A stretch of DNA of 64,000 bases. Origin: Codonopsis lanceolata. Taxonomy: Eukaryota; Streptophyta; Magnoliopsida; Asterales; Campanulaceae. The stretch is taken from assembly GCA_013146195.2 (NCBI GenBank), contig CM028378.1:79225808-79289807 (forward strand), written 5' to 3'. The stretch's first letter is position 1; each line of letters starts with the position of its first letter. The position numbers were made by a program, and so were the translations under genes. The notes beneath the pieces were generated by a model that ran no database searches, had not been told where the DNA came from, and saw only the letters and a program-made list of their open reading frames with translations. Positions 45,358-57,965 of the stretch are shown piece after piece.

Positions 45358-46896
45358 GAACAGTGCAGTGGTTCGTTACCTCATTTCGGAAGAGGTTTCC
45401 TCGGTGACAAATCACTGTGTTTTGTGATTTGTGGAGGTACATTTCATGCTAGCCAGCTCAGCAAACTTATTTATTCATTCACAGTCACAGGGGAACCACC
45501 TGATGGCAGCTCAGCTGATCAACCACATGGGTTCTTACTCGGCCGTCTCTTTGCAAGTCCACACTCAACACTCTGGGCGGTGCCTCAGAGTGCTGCTGCG
45601 GTAAATGTAATGGTGTTTGCTGAACTTTTAGCTTGTCCTCTTCGTTGTATACGCACAATCACTTGAATAGAACAGGGATTGGTATTAAAGGAGGATAGCC
45701 ACAACCTGCAAAAATTACTTGGCCGAGAGGAGGGTGGAACGTGGTCTTCCCTTCCAGTCCTCCTTTTATGGATGATTAAAGACAGGCTAGATTTTTTCGA
45801 TAATCTGGAGGTAGCTCTAGTTTGCCATCACTGGCGGTATGCCTCTATAAACTATCCCACTAAAATGCAGACCGTTGGAGATGGCATACCTTGGATCATG
45901 CAAGGTAGAAGGATAGGTGGTAATAAGTGTGTGTGTGAATTCATTAACATAGAAAGAAGAAAGAAATTTGCTATTGAGCTGCCAGAATTTTATAAATGCA
46001 GCTCTCTCCTTTTCTCGAAACAAGGATGGATTCTTATGAGGAGAAACCGAACCAAAGTTGTTATTTCAGAAATGCATGGGTATGTAGATTCGTTGTTCTT
46101 GATAAACCCCTTAACAAAAGTCAAAATTGATTTACCGGACCTAGTGATAAACAATAGGTACCCTTGCGTATATCACTATAAGGCATGTTTCTCGACCAGC
46201 CAAGAAGGTGTTCCAAACTGTGTCGTCCTCTTTCGTAATGATTTGAGCTGCAAAGGTAAAATATTTTTGAACATCAGTTATCCAGGTTGCGATGAGGATC
46301 AGGTGTGGACGGAGCATTCTTGCATTTTGAAAATGGACGACTTTGCTTTGGAAAGTTTAGTAGTTATGAATGGGTATGTTTATTGTTGGAGTAGTTTCTA
46401 CGTAGCAATGATTATATATAATATAGGTCGGCAGACGACGAAAGAAGTAGTAGGTGTGCCATATTATGGGCAATCAATATCAACAAAGCAGTTGCAGTTG
46501 ATGGAGGTTGAAGGGGATGTAGGTTTATTTGGATATTGTGTTACCAGGGATCATCGGTTTTACAAGTACAGTGAGACCCATAATTCGTGGCAACAATTGG
46601 CAAGTGAGGATGATGATGCAAATAAGCTTAGTATGTTTGAGGCTTGGGGTCAACATAATCTTATCAGGGTACGAAGAAAAAGGGGTCTGAATATTTTTCG
46701 GATTATGCACGATGATTCTAAAAGCCGCGATTTTGTCGTTCGTCTCTTAATTGAAGGAGGAAGAGGTAATGGTGAGGATTGGCCAGAAGAAAGAGCTGAT
46801 GTAATGATAGAAGATCTATTGGAAAGAAGAAGTGAATATGCGGATCTTCCTTATACAGTCTACAACGGAAGTGCAGCCTGGGTTGATATTGGTTAA
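45358..46896 (+). CDS. F-box protein with DUF295/KIB-type C-terminal domain (5' end uncertain)
   Basis: The main exon 45676-46896 (406 codons plus TAA) opens after AACAG and has no ATG before the F-box, so the start codon must lie in an upstream exon. F-box: WSSLPVLLLWMIKDRL..DNLEVALVCHHWRYAS (about residues 24-60 of the exon), which would bind SKP1 in an SCF ubiquitin ligase. The C-terminal part resembles the DUF295 beta-propeller (GWILMRR..LINPLTKVKIDLPDL; YVYCWSSFYVAMIIYN; WVDIG end). An upstream segment, 45358-45600, is open in the same frame. The 75-nt GT..AG interval between them contains the only stop (45664). Whether that segment is truly coding is unsure. Substrate unknown. Confidence 0.7.
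45601..45675 (+). other. Short intron in the F-box gene (75 nt)
   Basis: It starts GCG|GTAAAT and ends AACAG|GGA, with phase 0 on both sides. Its length is a multiple of three but it holds an in-frame TGA at 45664-45666, so retention would truncate the product. Confidence 0.45.
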
Positions 46897-47066
46897 TTAA
46901 CTATTTTACTGTTCAGGTGTTGGGGTTTTAATTTTATGTATGCTTTTGCTTAATCTGAATTCTGAAGCAAATGTTAATTCACTTTTGACTCCATTTACTT
47001 TGTGAACTCTAATAATTCTCTTACTTTCTGCTCACATAATAAACAAAAGTTTTTTTCTTTATAAGA

Positions 47067-47220
47067 GTGTCCACAATGAACACGGTTATTAACCCCCTAA
47101 AACACGACTGGCAGTATTTTAACAAATTGGAGTCCACAGTGAACCCCTGATTCAACACCCATTCGCAATAACCCGTCAAGTGAATCGCAAACTATTGCGA
47201 TTCACTTAGCCGAACAGTAG
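47067..47220. mobile_element. Tourist-like MITE fragment
   Basis: TAAGAGTGTCCACAATGAAC at the left and an internal palindrome TGAATCGCAA..TTGCGATTCA (47176-47203) match the MITE at 12063-12453 in order and spacing. No right terminus was found. Confidence 0.5.
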
Positions 47221-47624
47221 CAACTCTCCCGCGTCTTTCTCTCTCCTCGCTTGATGAACTGCCGCTCTTTTTTCCCTCTACCAGTCTTGCCATTCTCCTT
47301 CCTTCCATCAACCAAAGGCGCTGCTGAGAATAATTTTTCGTAGCTACATCGGATTCAGGTAGATAGATTGCTCTTCATTGCACATTAATTTCGATTTTCA
47401 ATTTATTTCACTTTCTAGGCTTCAACTTTCTGAAAATTTGGTCTTGAAGCACATTTTTCTCTTGCAGCAATAGCTTGAGTTGCTCCATTTCTTCGGATGG
47501 TCCAAGGGAAGGTCCTTTGGTAAGATTTCAGTAAATCCTAGCCCTCATTATAGAAAAGAAAAAAAAACCCTAATTGGGTCCTCTAGTATGATTTTCTACT
47601 TCAACCTTTTTTGTTTGTGTTTGT
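47221..47624. other. Intergenic DNA
   Basis: No recognisable feature is seen. A CT-rich leader-like patch lies at 47225-47330 but has no following ORF. Confidence 0.35.
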
Positions 47625-48628
47625 TAGGATAGACATTGTATTGGTACTCTTAGTGATAGATTAGGATAAATCACAACTTAGTTTAGGCTAATGATGCTCA
47701 ATAAAACCAACCCAACACTTTAGGACTCAATTAGGACTAATTAGGAAGGTTAGGGAGGGGTTAGGATAGGTTTTAGTAAGGGTGGAATGGGTCAATCATC
47801 AAAAATCACAAAACAGGGCAAGGCTGGTGTTGATTCCTATTTTTAGATTTGGTTGAGTCATCTTCCTCGATGCTAAAATCTCGGTGACCTTGCGGGGGCA
47901 AGGTCATTCCACCTTGCGACCGCAAGCCTTCCAGAGCAATAAGGGCTTAGAATTCAACCCCAAATGACCCCAAACACTCAACCAAACCAAACAAGGTTCA
48001 AACCCCATTCAAAGTAGGCCTAGAACTCCCGTAGAACACTCACAAACAACCCCCGAAACAACTCGGAGCGAAACCGGAACAAGGTGCAACAACGTGCAAC
48101 CGAAACGGCGAATGAACTAGCAATTGAACGAGCAATGAAAGGAGACTTAAAGCAAGTCTAAAGGTTAATGAAGAAGCTTGAATACTTATAGAAAGTTGAA
48201 TAACAACTAGGAGAATAAGAGCTCCAAATAAGAGACAGTTACGCGACTCAATCTCGAACTACGCGATAGAGACGAATGCTATCTCAAAAGCTTCCCAATC
48301 ATCAATAAAATTAAGGAACACCTCCAACTTGAAGTCTAATACATCTAAACATGTTAATCGATCATCATGTAAAGATCTAGGACCAAACCGAGGTCACGAA
48401 CACAATACGCAAGCAAACTCTCAATCTCGTTGCATTCCGACTATCGTCGAGTTACGACTTGTGACTCTAGCAAGTCAACAACTATATGGCTTCTCTTAAT
48501 AGTGTTTTGGTCTTAATATGGTCTCTCATACACACCTATACTCTCTCGCAAACCAAACATGCAGTCAACAAAGGGAGAAGTGCGAGTATTGCACGCAAAG
48601 CAAGCTAACCAAGGAGCGGGGTGTTACA
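47625..48628 (-). repeat. Truncated 3' LTR of the gag-only element
   Basis: It begins TGTAACACCCCGCTCC on the minus strand and stays alignable with 55265-54241. It stops at TAGGATAGACATTG, where unrelated DNA begins. A 35-bp foreign patch is present near 47830. Confidence 0.8.
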
Positions 48629-48642
48629 TTCTCTCCACTTTA
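48629..48642 (-). other. Polypurine tract of the gag-only element
   Basis: TAAAGTGGAGAGAA on the minus strand abuts the TGTAACACC LTR start. Confidence 0.75.
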
Positions 48643-50338
48643 AAAAGAATTCGTCCCGAATTCTAAACTACAACATAAACCAACGTTAGGTCAACACTCA
48701 ACCACAATACATCGAGACAACGATTACGGTGTCTCTTAATTCCAAGTGAACACTCGAGCTCAAAACCACCAACCTAGACTTGAATCTCCGAGTCAACCAC
48801 CACATACTAAACCAAGCACACGAAGGTCGAACTACAATAATCCAAATTCAAAAGTCCACGAACCCTCGATAGACACAATGACATCAAACACTTAAGATTG
48901 AAAATAACATGACTCATACTTGAGTTGCCAAAACACATACGAACGGCACTATGCCGATCATGTAAGCAAAACCCTAAATTTCAACATGAAAAACACATTC
49001 AAGGACACTTCAACATTCAACTACCGAAACTATTTGTCTCGGGGCACAACGTGAAATTCAAGCACAAGAGATTCTAAGTTACAAGAAGTAATAATTGCCT
49101 ATGGAGCAATTCACAACAGGGCAGAGTTAATTAAATTAACATTTAAACCATGCAGATTACACTCGCGATTTCCCATTCGCGGGTGACAACACATAAGAGC
49201 ACATAATTAAAATGTTTGAAAATTTATTTCGTTTCTGGTCCATTCCATTTGGTAATAGGTATAGTCAGTTTCTAACTTAATTCTTACCAATCCTAGTCCA
49301 ACGACGAATGCCTTTTGGTCACCAATTCAGGGTGCCTACTGAATTAGCTTCAAAAGTTTCCGTCGTAAGGATGCGAAGGTTCATGAATAAAAAAGTTTTA
49401 AGCATCCTTCAAACAATCTCCTATGCTAATGAAATGAATGAATAAGAGATAATATTTATGCAATGATAATTTAATATTCTACAATGAAAATGCATCAAGT
49501 AGGTGCTTCTTACGACTAATGCACATAACCGAATAAAATCAAGCCAAATAACAAGGCCTATTACCTTGGCAAATAGCAATCATATCTACCACAAAACTTG
49601 TGTACCTAGTACACTCAACCAAGATGACTTACTAGGAGTCACTAGGAACCGACACGTCTACTAATACTCGTAGTGTCTACACTTCGTAAGACTATCCTTT
49701 CTTAAGCTCTAGACCAAGTCTACAACTAACACATATTCTAAGCATCCTAACACAACGTTAACGTCTCAATACTTACGGTGAAGCGTCATACTCTCTCGTG
49801 CAACCGTGGTTAACTTCTAAATCGCAACATTTAACCTTCTCACAAGTCGAGTGTATATCCTACTCGCATAATAACCACTAACAATAATATGGTATAATAT
49901 TATTCATCACATTAAACATATCTCTATAGAGTATACAAGCATCATACCAAACCAATGAGTATCATCATACAATTCATGCTTGATATATATACCTATATAT
50001 ATACATATATTCGCACTATGGCCCTTAATATAGGCCTACGAAACCGTAACTCCAAAACAACATCCATTACTTATCGTCAAAACATAAATCCATCACCAAT
50101 ACTCTTTATATATAGTATAGTCCTTTATATATAGACTACGCAAGAACCCACACACAACGTGTGATTACCTACCGGCGATTCACAAAACAAACAACATCAC
50201 ATACCGATCTCACATTGGGGTATTATCCCCCATCAAACAAATAACCAATAATACTCAATACACCATGCAATGTATATATGAATGCACATGAGCTACCGAT
50301 AAAACGCGTACTCATAATAACAATAATAGTAGCAACAG

Positions 50339-50384
<46 letters not shown>

Positions 50385-50502
50385 GAGAATATACCTTCCT
50401 ATTTCGGATAGGTTTCAAAACTCCGCAATGGCCAACCACCACGAGCACACGACCTCAAACTCTAGGCCAACCATCACCATCTCTCTTGGAGCCACTAGAT
50501 TG
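48643..50502 (-). other. Non-coding interior of the gag-only element
   Basis: It is AT-rich with an AT microsatellite at about 50340-50382. The minus strand shows no retroviral enzyme motif. The text just left of gag contains GGTTTTGAAACC-type noncoding DNA. Confidence 0.55.
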
Positions 50503-51448
50503 TTAATTAGTATTCCCAGACCGATTAACTCTCATCCTCGGGCAATCTTTACGAACATGATCATCGCCACAAGCAAAACACTTTCCTGATTTACCCCAAC
50601 ATCTGTTCTCGGCATGTCTTGTCCTCATACAAAAATTACCAATCAACTCACCACCTCGCCGTCTCCGACTAGAGGTAGAAACATCACTTTGACTACCAGA
50701 GCGTACATTTCCTTGACTAACTATCTGAGGTTGGTGACGGCCCTCTGTTACCATCATTGCTCCTAATAGTCCTCGAGGTTCTCCTTTGAATGTACTCCTC
50801 GATGTCCAACTCCATTGCATACGCACGATCCACAACGCCTCGGTAATCCGTAAGCTGTAACGGAACGAGCTGCCTATGATATTTCATCCTTAGGCCTTTC
50901 ACAAACCGCTGGGTCTTCCTAGCCTCGTCTGGTACTAAGTAACCACAATAGCGAGCCAACTCTGTGAACTTCGTTGAATACTGAGCCATTGTCATAGCTC
51001 CTTGTTCTAGCGCCATGAATTTCATCTCTCTTCTTTCTCGAACTATTGTCGGGATAAACTGTGCCATAAACTCCATCGTGAAGTTTTCCCACACTTGAGG
51101 CACCCCATGGTGTCTCCAACTATCTCGTAACACATGCCACCAATGGTCAGCCGCACCACTTAATTTAAAAACTGCTAGGGTCACCATCTCTTCTGACGTA
51201 CATCCCATAACTGCAAAGATCTTCTCCATGCTTTCTAGCCAAAGTTCTGCTTTAGAAGCATCGGGTCCTCCATCGAAGCTCTCAGGTTTCAACTTCAAGA
51301 ACCTCGCAAGAATAGTAGAATCATCTTCCAATCCAAACATCTGTTGAGGAGTCACACGCGGATCATTAACGTTCTCCCCTCTCTCGTTGCCACGAGATGT
51401 ACCCGGACGAGGTCTACTAGAACTAGCTCCACGCCAAGTTCCTGACAT
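50503..51448 (-). pseudogene. Ty3/gypsy gag of the gag-only element
   Basis: The ATG at 51448 opens MSGTWRGASSSRPRPGTS. The capsid domain is recognised from AELWLESMEKIFAVMGCTSEEMV, AVFKLSGAADHWWHVL, VWENFTMEFMAQFIP and MAQYSTKFTELARY, the Retrotrans_gag order of chromovirus elements. A frameshift near 50800 moves the nucleocapsid into another frame, with a decayed first knuckle and CFACGDDHVRKDC, which has one residue fewer than the CX2CX4HX4C pattern. The upstream part alone is open for about 240 codons. Confidence 0.8.
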
Positions 51449-51545
51449 TATACGCCTACAAGGAACACTCAACGTTAAAATCTCAACAATAAACCCAACC
51501 CAAACTAGGCCAAGGAACCTATTCTGGCAAAATAGCTAACCTATA

Positions 51546-51557
51546 GCTCTGATACCA
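51546..51557 (-). other. Primer binding site (tRNA-Met type), minus strand
   Basis: TGGTATCAGAGC on the minus strand, two bases inside the LTR end, upstream of gag. Confidence 0.85.
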
Positions 51558-51559
51558 AC

Positions 51560-54500
51560 TGTGGCAACCCGACCCGGACCTCAGTGCGAAATCCCAAGGT
51601 CGTGCCGTCAAGACAAGCTAAGAGACGGACAAGCACCTGCTAGGCATAATGGTGCAAGTCAAAAGTTGAGCCAACAAGCTCAAACTAGAATGTAAAGCCA
51701 CAACGGCAAAACAGAACAACAAAAACTAAAATCTACGGAAGCGAATCATAAGTGGAACCCGAAGCCTTCAACCCTAAACCAAGGAACGCAAGACTAAGAG
51801 ATAACTATCTCTCGACAAATCTACGACGCGCGTGACGCAACATTGCGCACGGGCAACAAACCATCGGCAACCAAAGGCCAGCGAACCAACAAGATATCAA
51901 CCTGATAAACAACCACTCAACGGCTACAACATGCCGGAGGGACAAATCAACTAAAGAATAAGAGATTAAATACTAACAACTAAACCAATGTCTCTCGACT
52001 AAAGTTGTCGGAGATAACAACAACAACAATACTAGAATAAGCGAGCTAAAACTTGCTCGGAATGACAACATGAATAACTTCTAAAGGATACAATAGCTCG
52101 ACCATACTAGTCGGCTCCCAAACAACACAACAATAGAATACTAATATAATCTACCCAAGTAAAGTCTACATAACTTTACATTCGTGTCTCACAAATACAT
52201 AACAACAATAATAATAATAACTCCAAGCTTATGCCCGAAAGACCACCTACTAGAAATCACTATCCGAAGTCGCCATGCGTACTAACGGGATCACTGCACA
52301 CACTAAGGAAAACAAATACACTGAGTGAGTCATAATGACCCAGTAAGTTACTAAATGTAACTGTATGGCATATCATGTCATGGCATGGCATAATGCACAA
52401 GCATATATAAGAATCATTGTATCATACTCGTATACCAACAATAAACATGTACTTAATTATCAAAGCACATAATCTCACATAAACCACATAGAATATTGTC
52501 TTCCACATAAATGCTCGTAAGTAAACAAGTAAAACCAGAATCCAAGCCCAACCCTCAATATTCAAACCATGGGTCCAAGCCTCAATTGATCATATTATGG
52601 GTTCAATCCTCAAATGATCACAACTCATCAGTTTTCTTTAATGAGTACTTCGTTACATTCATCCAACCTAGGATGAGAAATGGGAGCTCGATATCAGGCT
52701 AGGTGGCGCTAACACGAGACCACATCCCACTATTGGCCAAATAGTGAGGAGAAAAGGAACCAATGCGGCGACTCATAGCGAATGTTTCCAAAGGCTATGA
52801 ATCGTCCCATTGCCGACATAATGACCAAGACGCCGACTGGACTCAAAGCAAGATGCTCAAGTAGATATTTACTTGAATAAACAAATAAAGACCAAGTTCG
52901 TCACGAGCGAACTCATCAAATCAAGTAGGTCATAATGCTCTACAAAACCTAATAAATAATGCACATAATTGCACACACTTAACATGTTCAACTACCTTGT
53001 AAGTTTAGTTCAAGAACCACATATTGAGGTACTCATAAATCCTCAAGTCATCACCCAATCAAGAATAGCATATAAGCTCAATAAATCACAGTGTGAGGTC
53101 TACTATAGTCCTCTACTCAAGATTAAACCAAAGACTATTATTTTAGTCTAAGAACAACCATAAATTAAGACTTAGTATTTAGTCTATACATAAAAGCATA
53201 CCGGACTCAACCATAGTCCTAATCGTCGTATATAATCGACATTCTCAAGACCATTCTCATGAATGTCAAGACTACCTCGAAGTCCAAATCCCGCAAGTGT
53301 TTCCATGTACTCGCGACCAAATTCCCTAGAGAGAATTCATTCAATAATCCTTACTAAATGGTACTCGAGACCATAGGTTGGTCTCTAATGCTCCGTGCTC
53401 TAACGAGCACGCTCTAAATACATTTCCAAGAGTTGCACCCGACTATTCAAATCTCGAGCTTCTAGTAGCTCTTTAATACGGTTTGCTAATTAGGTAAAGT
53501 GTCACCTAATGTTCACCATCCAAGTCTCTAACACATCGTTGTCATAATTGAACACAAATTGAGGTACTCGGGTCCTCACAAACATAATCAAACGAAACCC
53601 AAACGTCGTAGGATTTCAACCCAAGCTCATTAACATTTTATTGAACTTATATTGACTCCGTTGAGTCTTAATACTAAGTTTAATTCTTTACCCATTTCAT
53701 CAAACCCAACATTAACACCCATTTCAATTTACAATAAATTTCTCAATAATTCGAGCTTGATTCTCGAGCCCTAAAATCCATAAAGACTCAACATAAATCA
53801 TAACTCATTTCTTACAACACACAATATCATTCAAATCATCTTATTCATGCTATTAACAAGTTCATACTTCTAAAAATCCCCAAAATAGGCATGCATAGCA
53901 TATCAAGTGTTCATTGCCCACAAATAGCACATATATTGTTTTACTTAGGGCCAATGAACCAAAATCAAAAGAAAGTAACTTACCTAGCTTGAATGAAAAC
54001 TCCAAAGAACGAAAATCCGATCGGTGAAGTTGTTCTACTCGTCGAGGGCTTCAAGAATCCGAAGTTTGAAGGCAATCCGACGGTTGGATCTTCGTGGATC
54101 GAAGGAAGAAGAAGGCTAGGGCTCAAAGCCCCCAAGAACTCTTTCTCTCTCTAATACGTATGAAGGAGGAGAAGAAATTAAGAGGATTTGCTGAATTTGT
54201 GAAGGGTTTGGGGGTTATATACTTCCATAAACAAGGAGGGTAGGATAGACATTGTATTGGTACTCTTAGTGATAGATTAGGATAAATCACAACTTAGTTT
54301 AGGCTAATGATGCTCAATAAAACCAACCCAACACTTTAGGACTCAATTAGGACTAATTAGGAAGGTTATGGAGGGGTTAGGATAGGTTTTAGTAAGGGTG
54401 GAATGGGTAAATCATCAAAAATCACAAAACAGGGCAAGGCTGGTCGGGGGCACCATGCGGTCGCATGGTCCCCAAGCCATCCGGCCGCATCCTCCTGATG

Positions 54501-55265
54501 CTCAATTCCTGGAAATCTCTGGTGACCTTATGGGGGCAAGGTCATTCCACCTTGCGACCGAAAGCCTTCCAGAGCAAAAAGGCTTAGAATTCAACCCCAA
54601 ATGACCCCAAACACTCAACCAAACCAAACAAGGTTCAAACCCCATTCAAAGTAGGCCTAGAACTCTCTTAGAACACTCACAAACAACCCCCGAAACAACT
54701 CAGAGCGAAACCGGAACAAGGTGCAACAACGTGCAACCGAAACGGCGAATGAACTAATAATTGAACGAGCAATGAAAGGAGACTTAAAGCAAGTCTAAAG
54801 GTTAATGAAGAAGCTTGAATACTTCTAGAAAGTTGAATAACAACTAGGAGAATAAGGGCTCCAAAGAAGAGACGATTACGTGACTCAATCTCGAACTACG
54901 CGATAGAGACGAATGCTATCTCCAAAGCTTCCCAATCATCAATAAACTTAAGGAACACCTCCAACTTGAAGTCTAATACATCTAAACATGTTAATCGAAC
55001 ATCATGTAAAGATCTAGGACCAAACCGAGGTCACAAACACAATACGCAAGTAAACTCTCAATCGTGTTGCATTCCGACTATCGTCGAGTTACGACTTGTG
55101 ACTTTAGCAAGTCAACAACTATATGGCTTCTCTTAATAGTGTTTTGGTCTTAATGTGGTCTCTCATACACACCTATACTCTCTTGCAAACCAAACATGCA
55201 GTCAACAAAGGGAGAAGTGCGAGTATTGCACACAAAGCACGCTAACCAAGGAGCGGGGTGTTATA
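51560..55265 (-). repeat. 5' LTR of the gag-only element, 3706 bp
   Basis: On the plus strand it runs TGTGGCAACCCGACCC ... GGGGTGTTATA, so the minus-strand ends are TA...CA, with the first dinucleotide mutated from TG. A minus-strand TATA box (TATATAACCCCC) lies near 54212-54223, placing U3 at the right. Smaller relatives lie at 10930-11160 and 35400-35936. Small open frames inside are not genes. Confidence 0.75.
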
Positions 55266-57965
55266 GTGAGCCAGTGTACGACATATTGCACATTGGTCAT
55301 GTAGTTATCCGCACCTCTAGGCATTTATTATTCACGATTACATTCATTTGTTCAAAGTAAAATAATAAAGGGATTGATAATCACCACGATCAATAAGAAT
55401 TGAATGAATAAAAATAGATTAAAGCATAGATTTGATACAAGTTACCTCCCAACTCCTAGATTAATGGATGTTTAGTTCATCTTTGAAGATGAACAACACA
55501 TGGAGATGATTGAATACATGGATCGATCTTCAAAACTTGTAATTACAACAACTAAACTATGTTATACACTCTAAATCCTATGCTAGAACTATCAAAAACT
55601 ACTTCTTAGACGTCCTTGAGCTCTAGCTACCGTCCTTTATTTTTACCATGGAGTTGTAGGGGGTTTAGGAGTTTTATTCTGGCTTGAAAACCTCCATAAG
55701 TCGGTTCTGACCAACTTGCGACCGCAAGGTTATTACCCCTTGCGTCCGCAAGGGTCTTCAATCTCCGGGGCTATCTTACTATCCACCTTGCGAAGGCAAG
55801 GTCCAAACACCTTGCGGCCGCAAGGTGTCCAGTTTCTCTATCTGCCGTTTTCTTCCATTTTACACTTTGGCCCCTTCTTGAAATCTTCACCAAAAAGCCT
55901 TATAAATCATATAATTTCACATAAAACCCTGAAACTCATAAAACAACTAGAAAATACATATCAGTAGCCAAAAGCCTCATGGAATCGCTCAATTTAAGTC
56001 ATAAAAGTACCCGATATCGACGTATAAAATACATCGATCAAATACCCCCAAACTTAAACTTTGCTCGTCCACGAGTAAACAATACTTATAAATATAAAAG
56101 CAAGCTAACAAAAATAACAAAAAATATTTTTGGAGGGTGACACTATTTATACTCCTCTAGAAACCCACAAACTCAAGGAGACTCTTACGAGTGACTCGAC
56201 TATGCAGATGAATACAAAAAACTAATAAATAAAAAAGCAGATAAAGATTAAACTAGAAATAAAACAAAAGTCTTTTTAGATTCAACCTCAAGTCATAATA
56301 GCATGGCATAACAAAGTAGTCTTCAGTCAGATGCTCACCACATATGTGCAGACTAATCACATAAACCAACTGACTTATACTCAAAACTGCTACCAGTCTT
56401 AATTTCTTCATGTTTGTGTGATCACCAGTCTTAGAGAATATCTTAACGAAAACAATTTTATTAAGTTAAGCAACACATTCATATGAAAATCAGAGTTTAA
56501 ATAAAACAAATGCATCATAGAGTATGAGATCTACCATCCAAACCCGGTCTATTACAGAAAGAGAGATAACCAAGGATTTTAAAAACTTATACATCCATCC
56601 CATGTACTTCTATGTATGACATACAATGCTCTCATATCCCAATGACTTGTAATAGCTAAGATTATGCTAACACAGTGAGCTTGCGAATAATGTAAATATG
56701 AAGTGTAGATCAATTTTACATGCCTTACTATCAAAATAACAAACACAATCATTGGCAAGAAGATCATTAGGTCTTTAATAGCTTGTAATGTAAGGTCATG
56801 CATGGTGTTGGGGGATATGATGGAAAGGGATTATAATTCAAAGTGAGAGAGCAAAACTACCCTTTACCCCTAATACTTCCAAGCAAAAGGAAGTTTTTCC
56901 CAATTAGGCTAGGACCTGCAAAGACCACAAATGGGGGGTGTTTTCTTTTCTTTTTTTTCTATCCCCCCCCAAACTTGTTCTGTACAATATATCAAGCTAA
57001 AAAATATTTCATCATCTTTTCAGCATAATTTTTCTAATATGTTTTCTCTTGAAAGCTATGCTTTCATTTGAATCTTCTTGCACTCTTCTTCTTCCGTTTC
57101 GTTTTTTTTTTTTGAATAACAAGAAGAAAGAAGTCTTCAGAAAACTTGCTTGACTGAAAGATGATCCCATAAAATTAATTCCCCACCCACATCCTACTCT
57201 CTCAAAGGGTAGGCTAAAAGTGTATAGGCTTTTAGGGTTAAGTTAATGTGGGTAATAGAAACGATGTCGAATGGGGGTTTAATGTGTGCTTAGCACACTC
57301 CATTCTTTTTAATTAGGCTCAAAAGGGGACACTAGGGATATTTTTAGTAAAGGTCGGGAAATATTTAGGCTCAAATGATCCAAAGATGGCCTAAATCATT
57401 TCTTAATGCCAAATGCTCATGTAGTTTTTAAGAAGGTAAAACACATAAAATATCATATCAACCGTGGGAATTGTGGAGTTTAATGTTAAGTATCACTGGA
57501 TTTCACATAAGCATTCGCTAAAACAGATGGTAGGGACAATCAAGACTAACATGCAGACACAGTTCAAAAGTGTGCTTGAGATATATTAGTGAGAAAAATC
57601 CAAGGGATCTAACTTATCATGTAATTGACCTAAGTTACAATTTAATGCAATAATCGTGTTAGGACGGCTATTTATCATATTCTTGTGCATATCTTGTTGA
57701 AATTAAATGTGTGTTATAAACTTTATAAAAATATTCTAATCAATTCATAATTATGACTGGTGTAGGTGCACATAGATTTGGAGAAAATCAAGAATTTTGC
57801 AGAATCAAGTAAATTCAAGAAGGATCTATGGAAAAGTTATGTGGTTCATTGCATTAACTCCTCTTCGACTAGTACGACCACACAAAGACTCAAGGATGAA
57901 AATTTTGAATTAAATTTTTTCAATTTTTTATAAAAAAATTTGGAGATGATGATGGGTCCCCATAA
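55266..57965 (-). mobile_element. Left inverted arm: Athila-like LTR plus 3' spacer, minus orientation
   Basis: This arm is the reverse complement of 59590-62280 over its whole length, with scattered substitutions and small indels. It contains an LTR part (55266-56044), a polypurine tract read on the minus strand (56045-56062) and a 1.9-kb spacer. It is cut at 55265 by the neighbouring LTR. Confidence 0.85.

Larger units (their letters stand above)
47625..55265 (-). mobile_element. Gag-only, pol-less Ty3/gypsy element (Tekay/del-like, TR-GAG type)
   Basis: Read on the minus strand: a 5' LTR at 55265-51560, a Met primer site, gag at 51448 to about 50503, about 1.86 kb with no pol domain, the polypurine tract, and a 3' LTR at 48628-47625. 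No protease, RT or integrase motif is visible in any frame of 48643-50500. The 3' LTR covers only the first 1004 bp of the 3706-bp LTR, so R-U5 is missing. Movement would have needed enzymes from a relative. Confidence 0.75.

Noticed and set aside
45679..46896. F-box protein starting at 45679
   Set aside because: The codon there is TTG, not ATG. The frame continues upstream to an acceptor-like AACAG, so this is an internal exon rather than a start.
51546..51557. tRNA gene at TGGTATCAGAGC sites
   Set aside because: Only the 3' tRNA complement is present (also at 18240, 19997, 20382, 20767 and 40050). No cloverleaf can be formed. These are primer binding sites.
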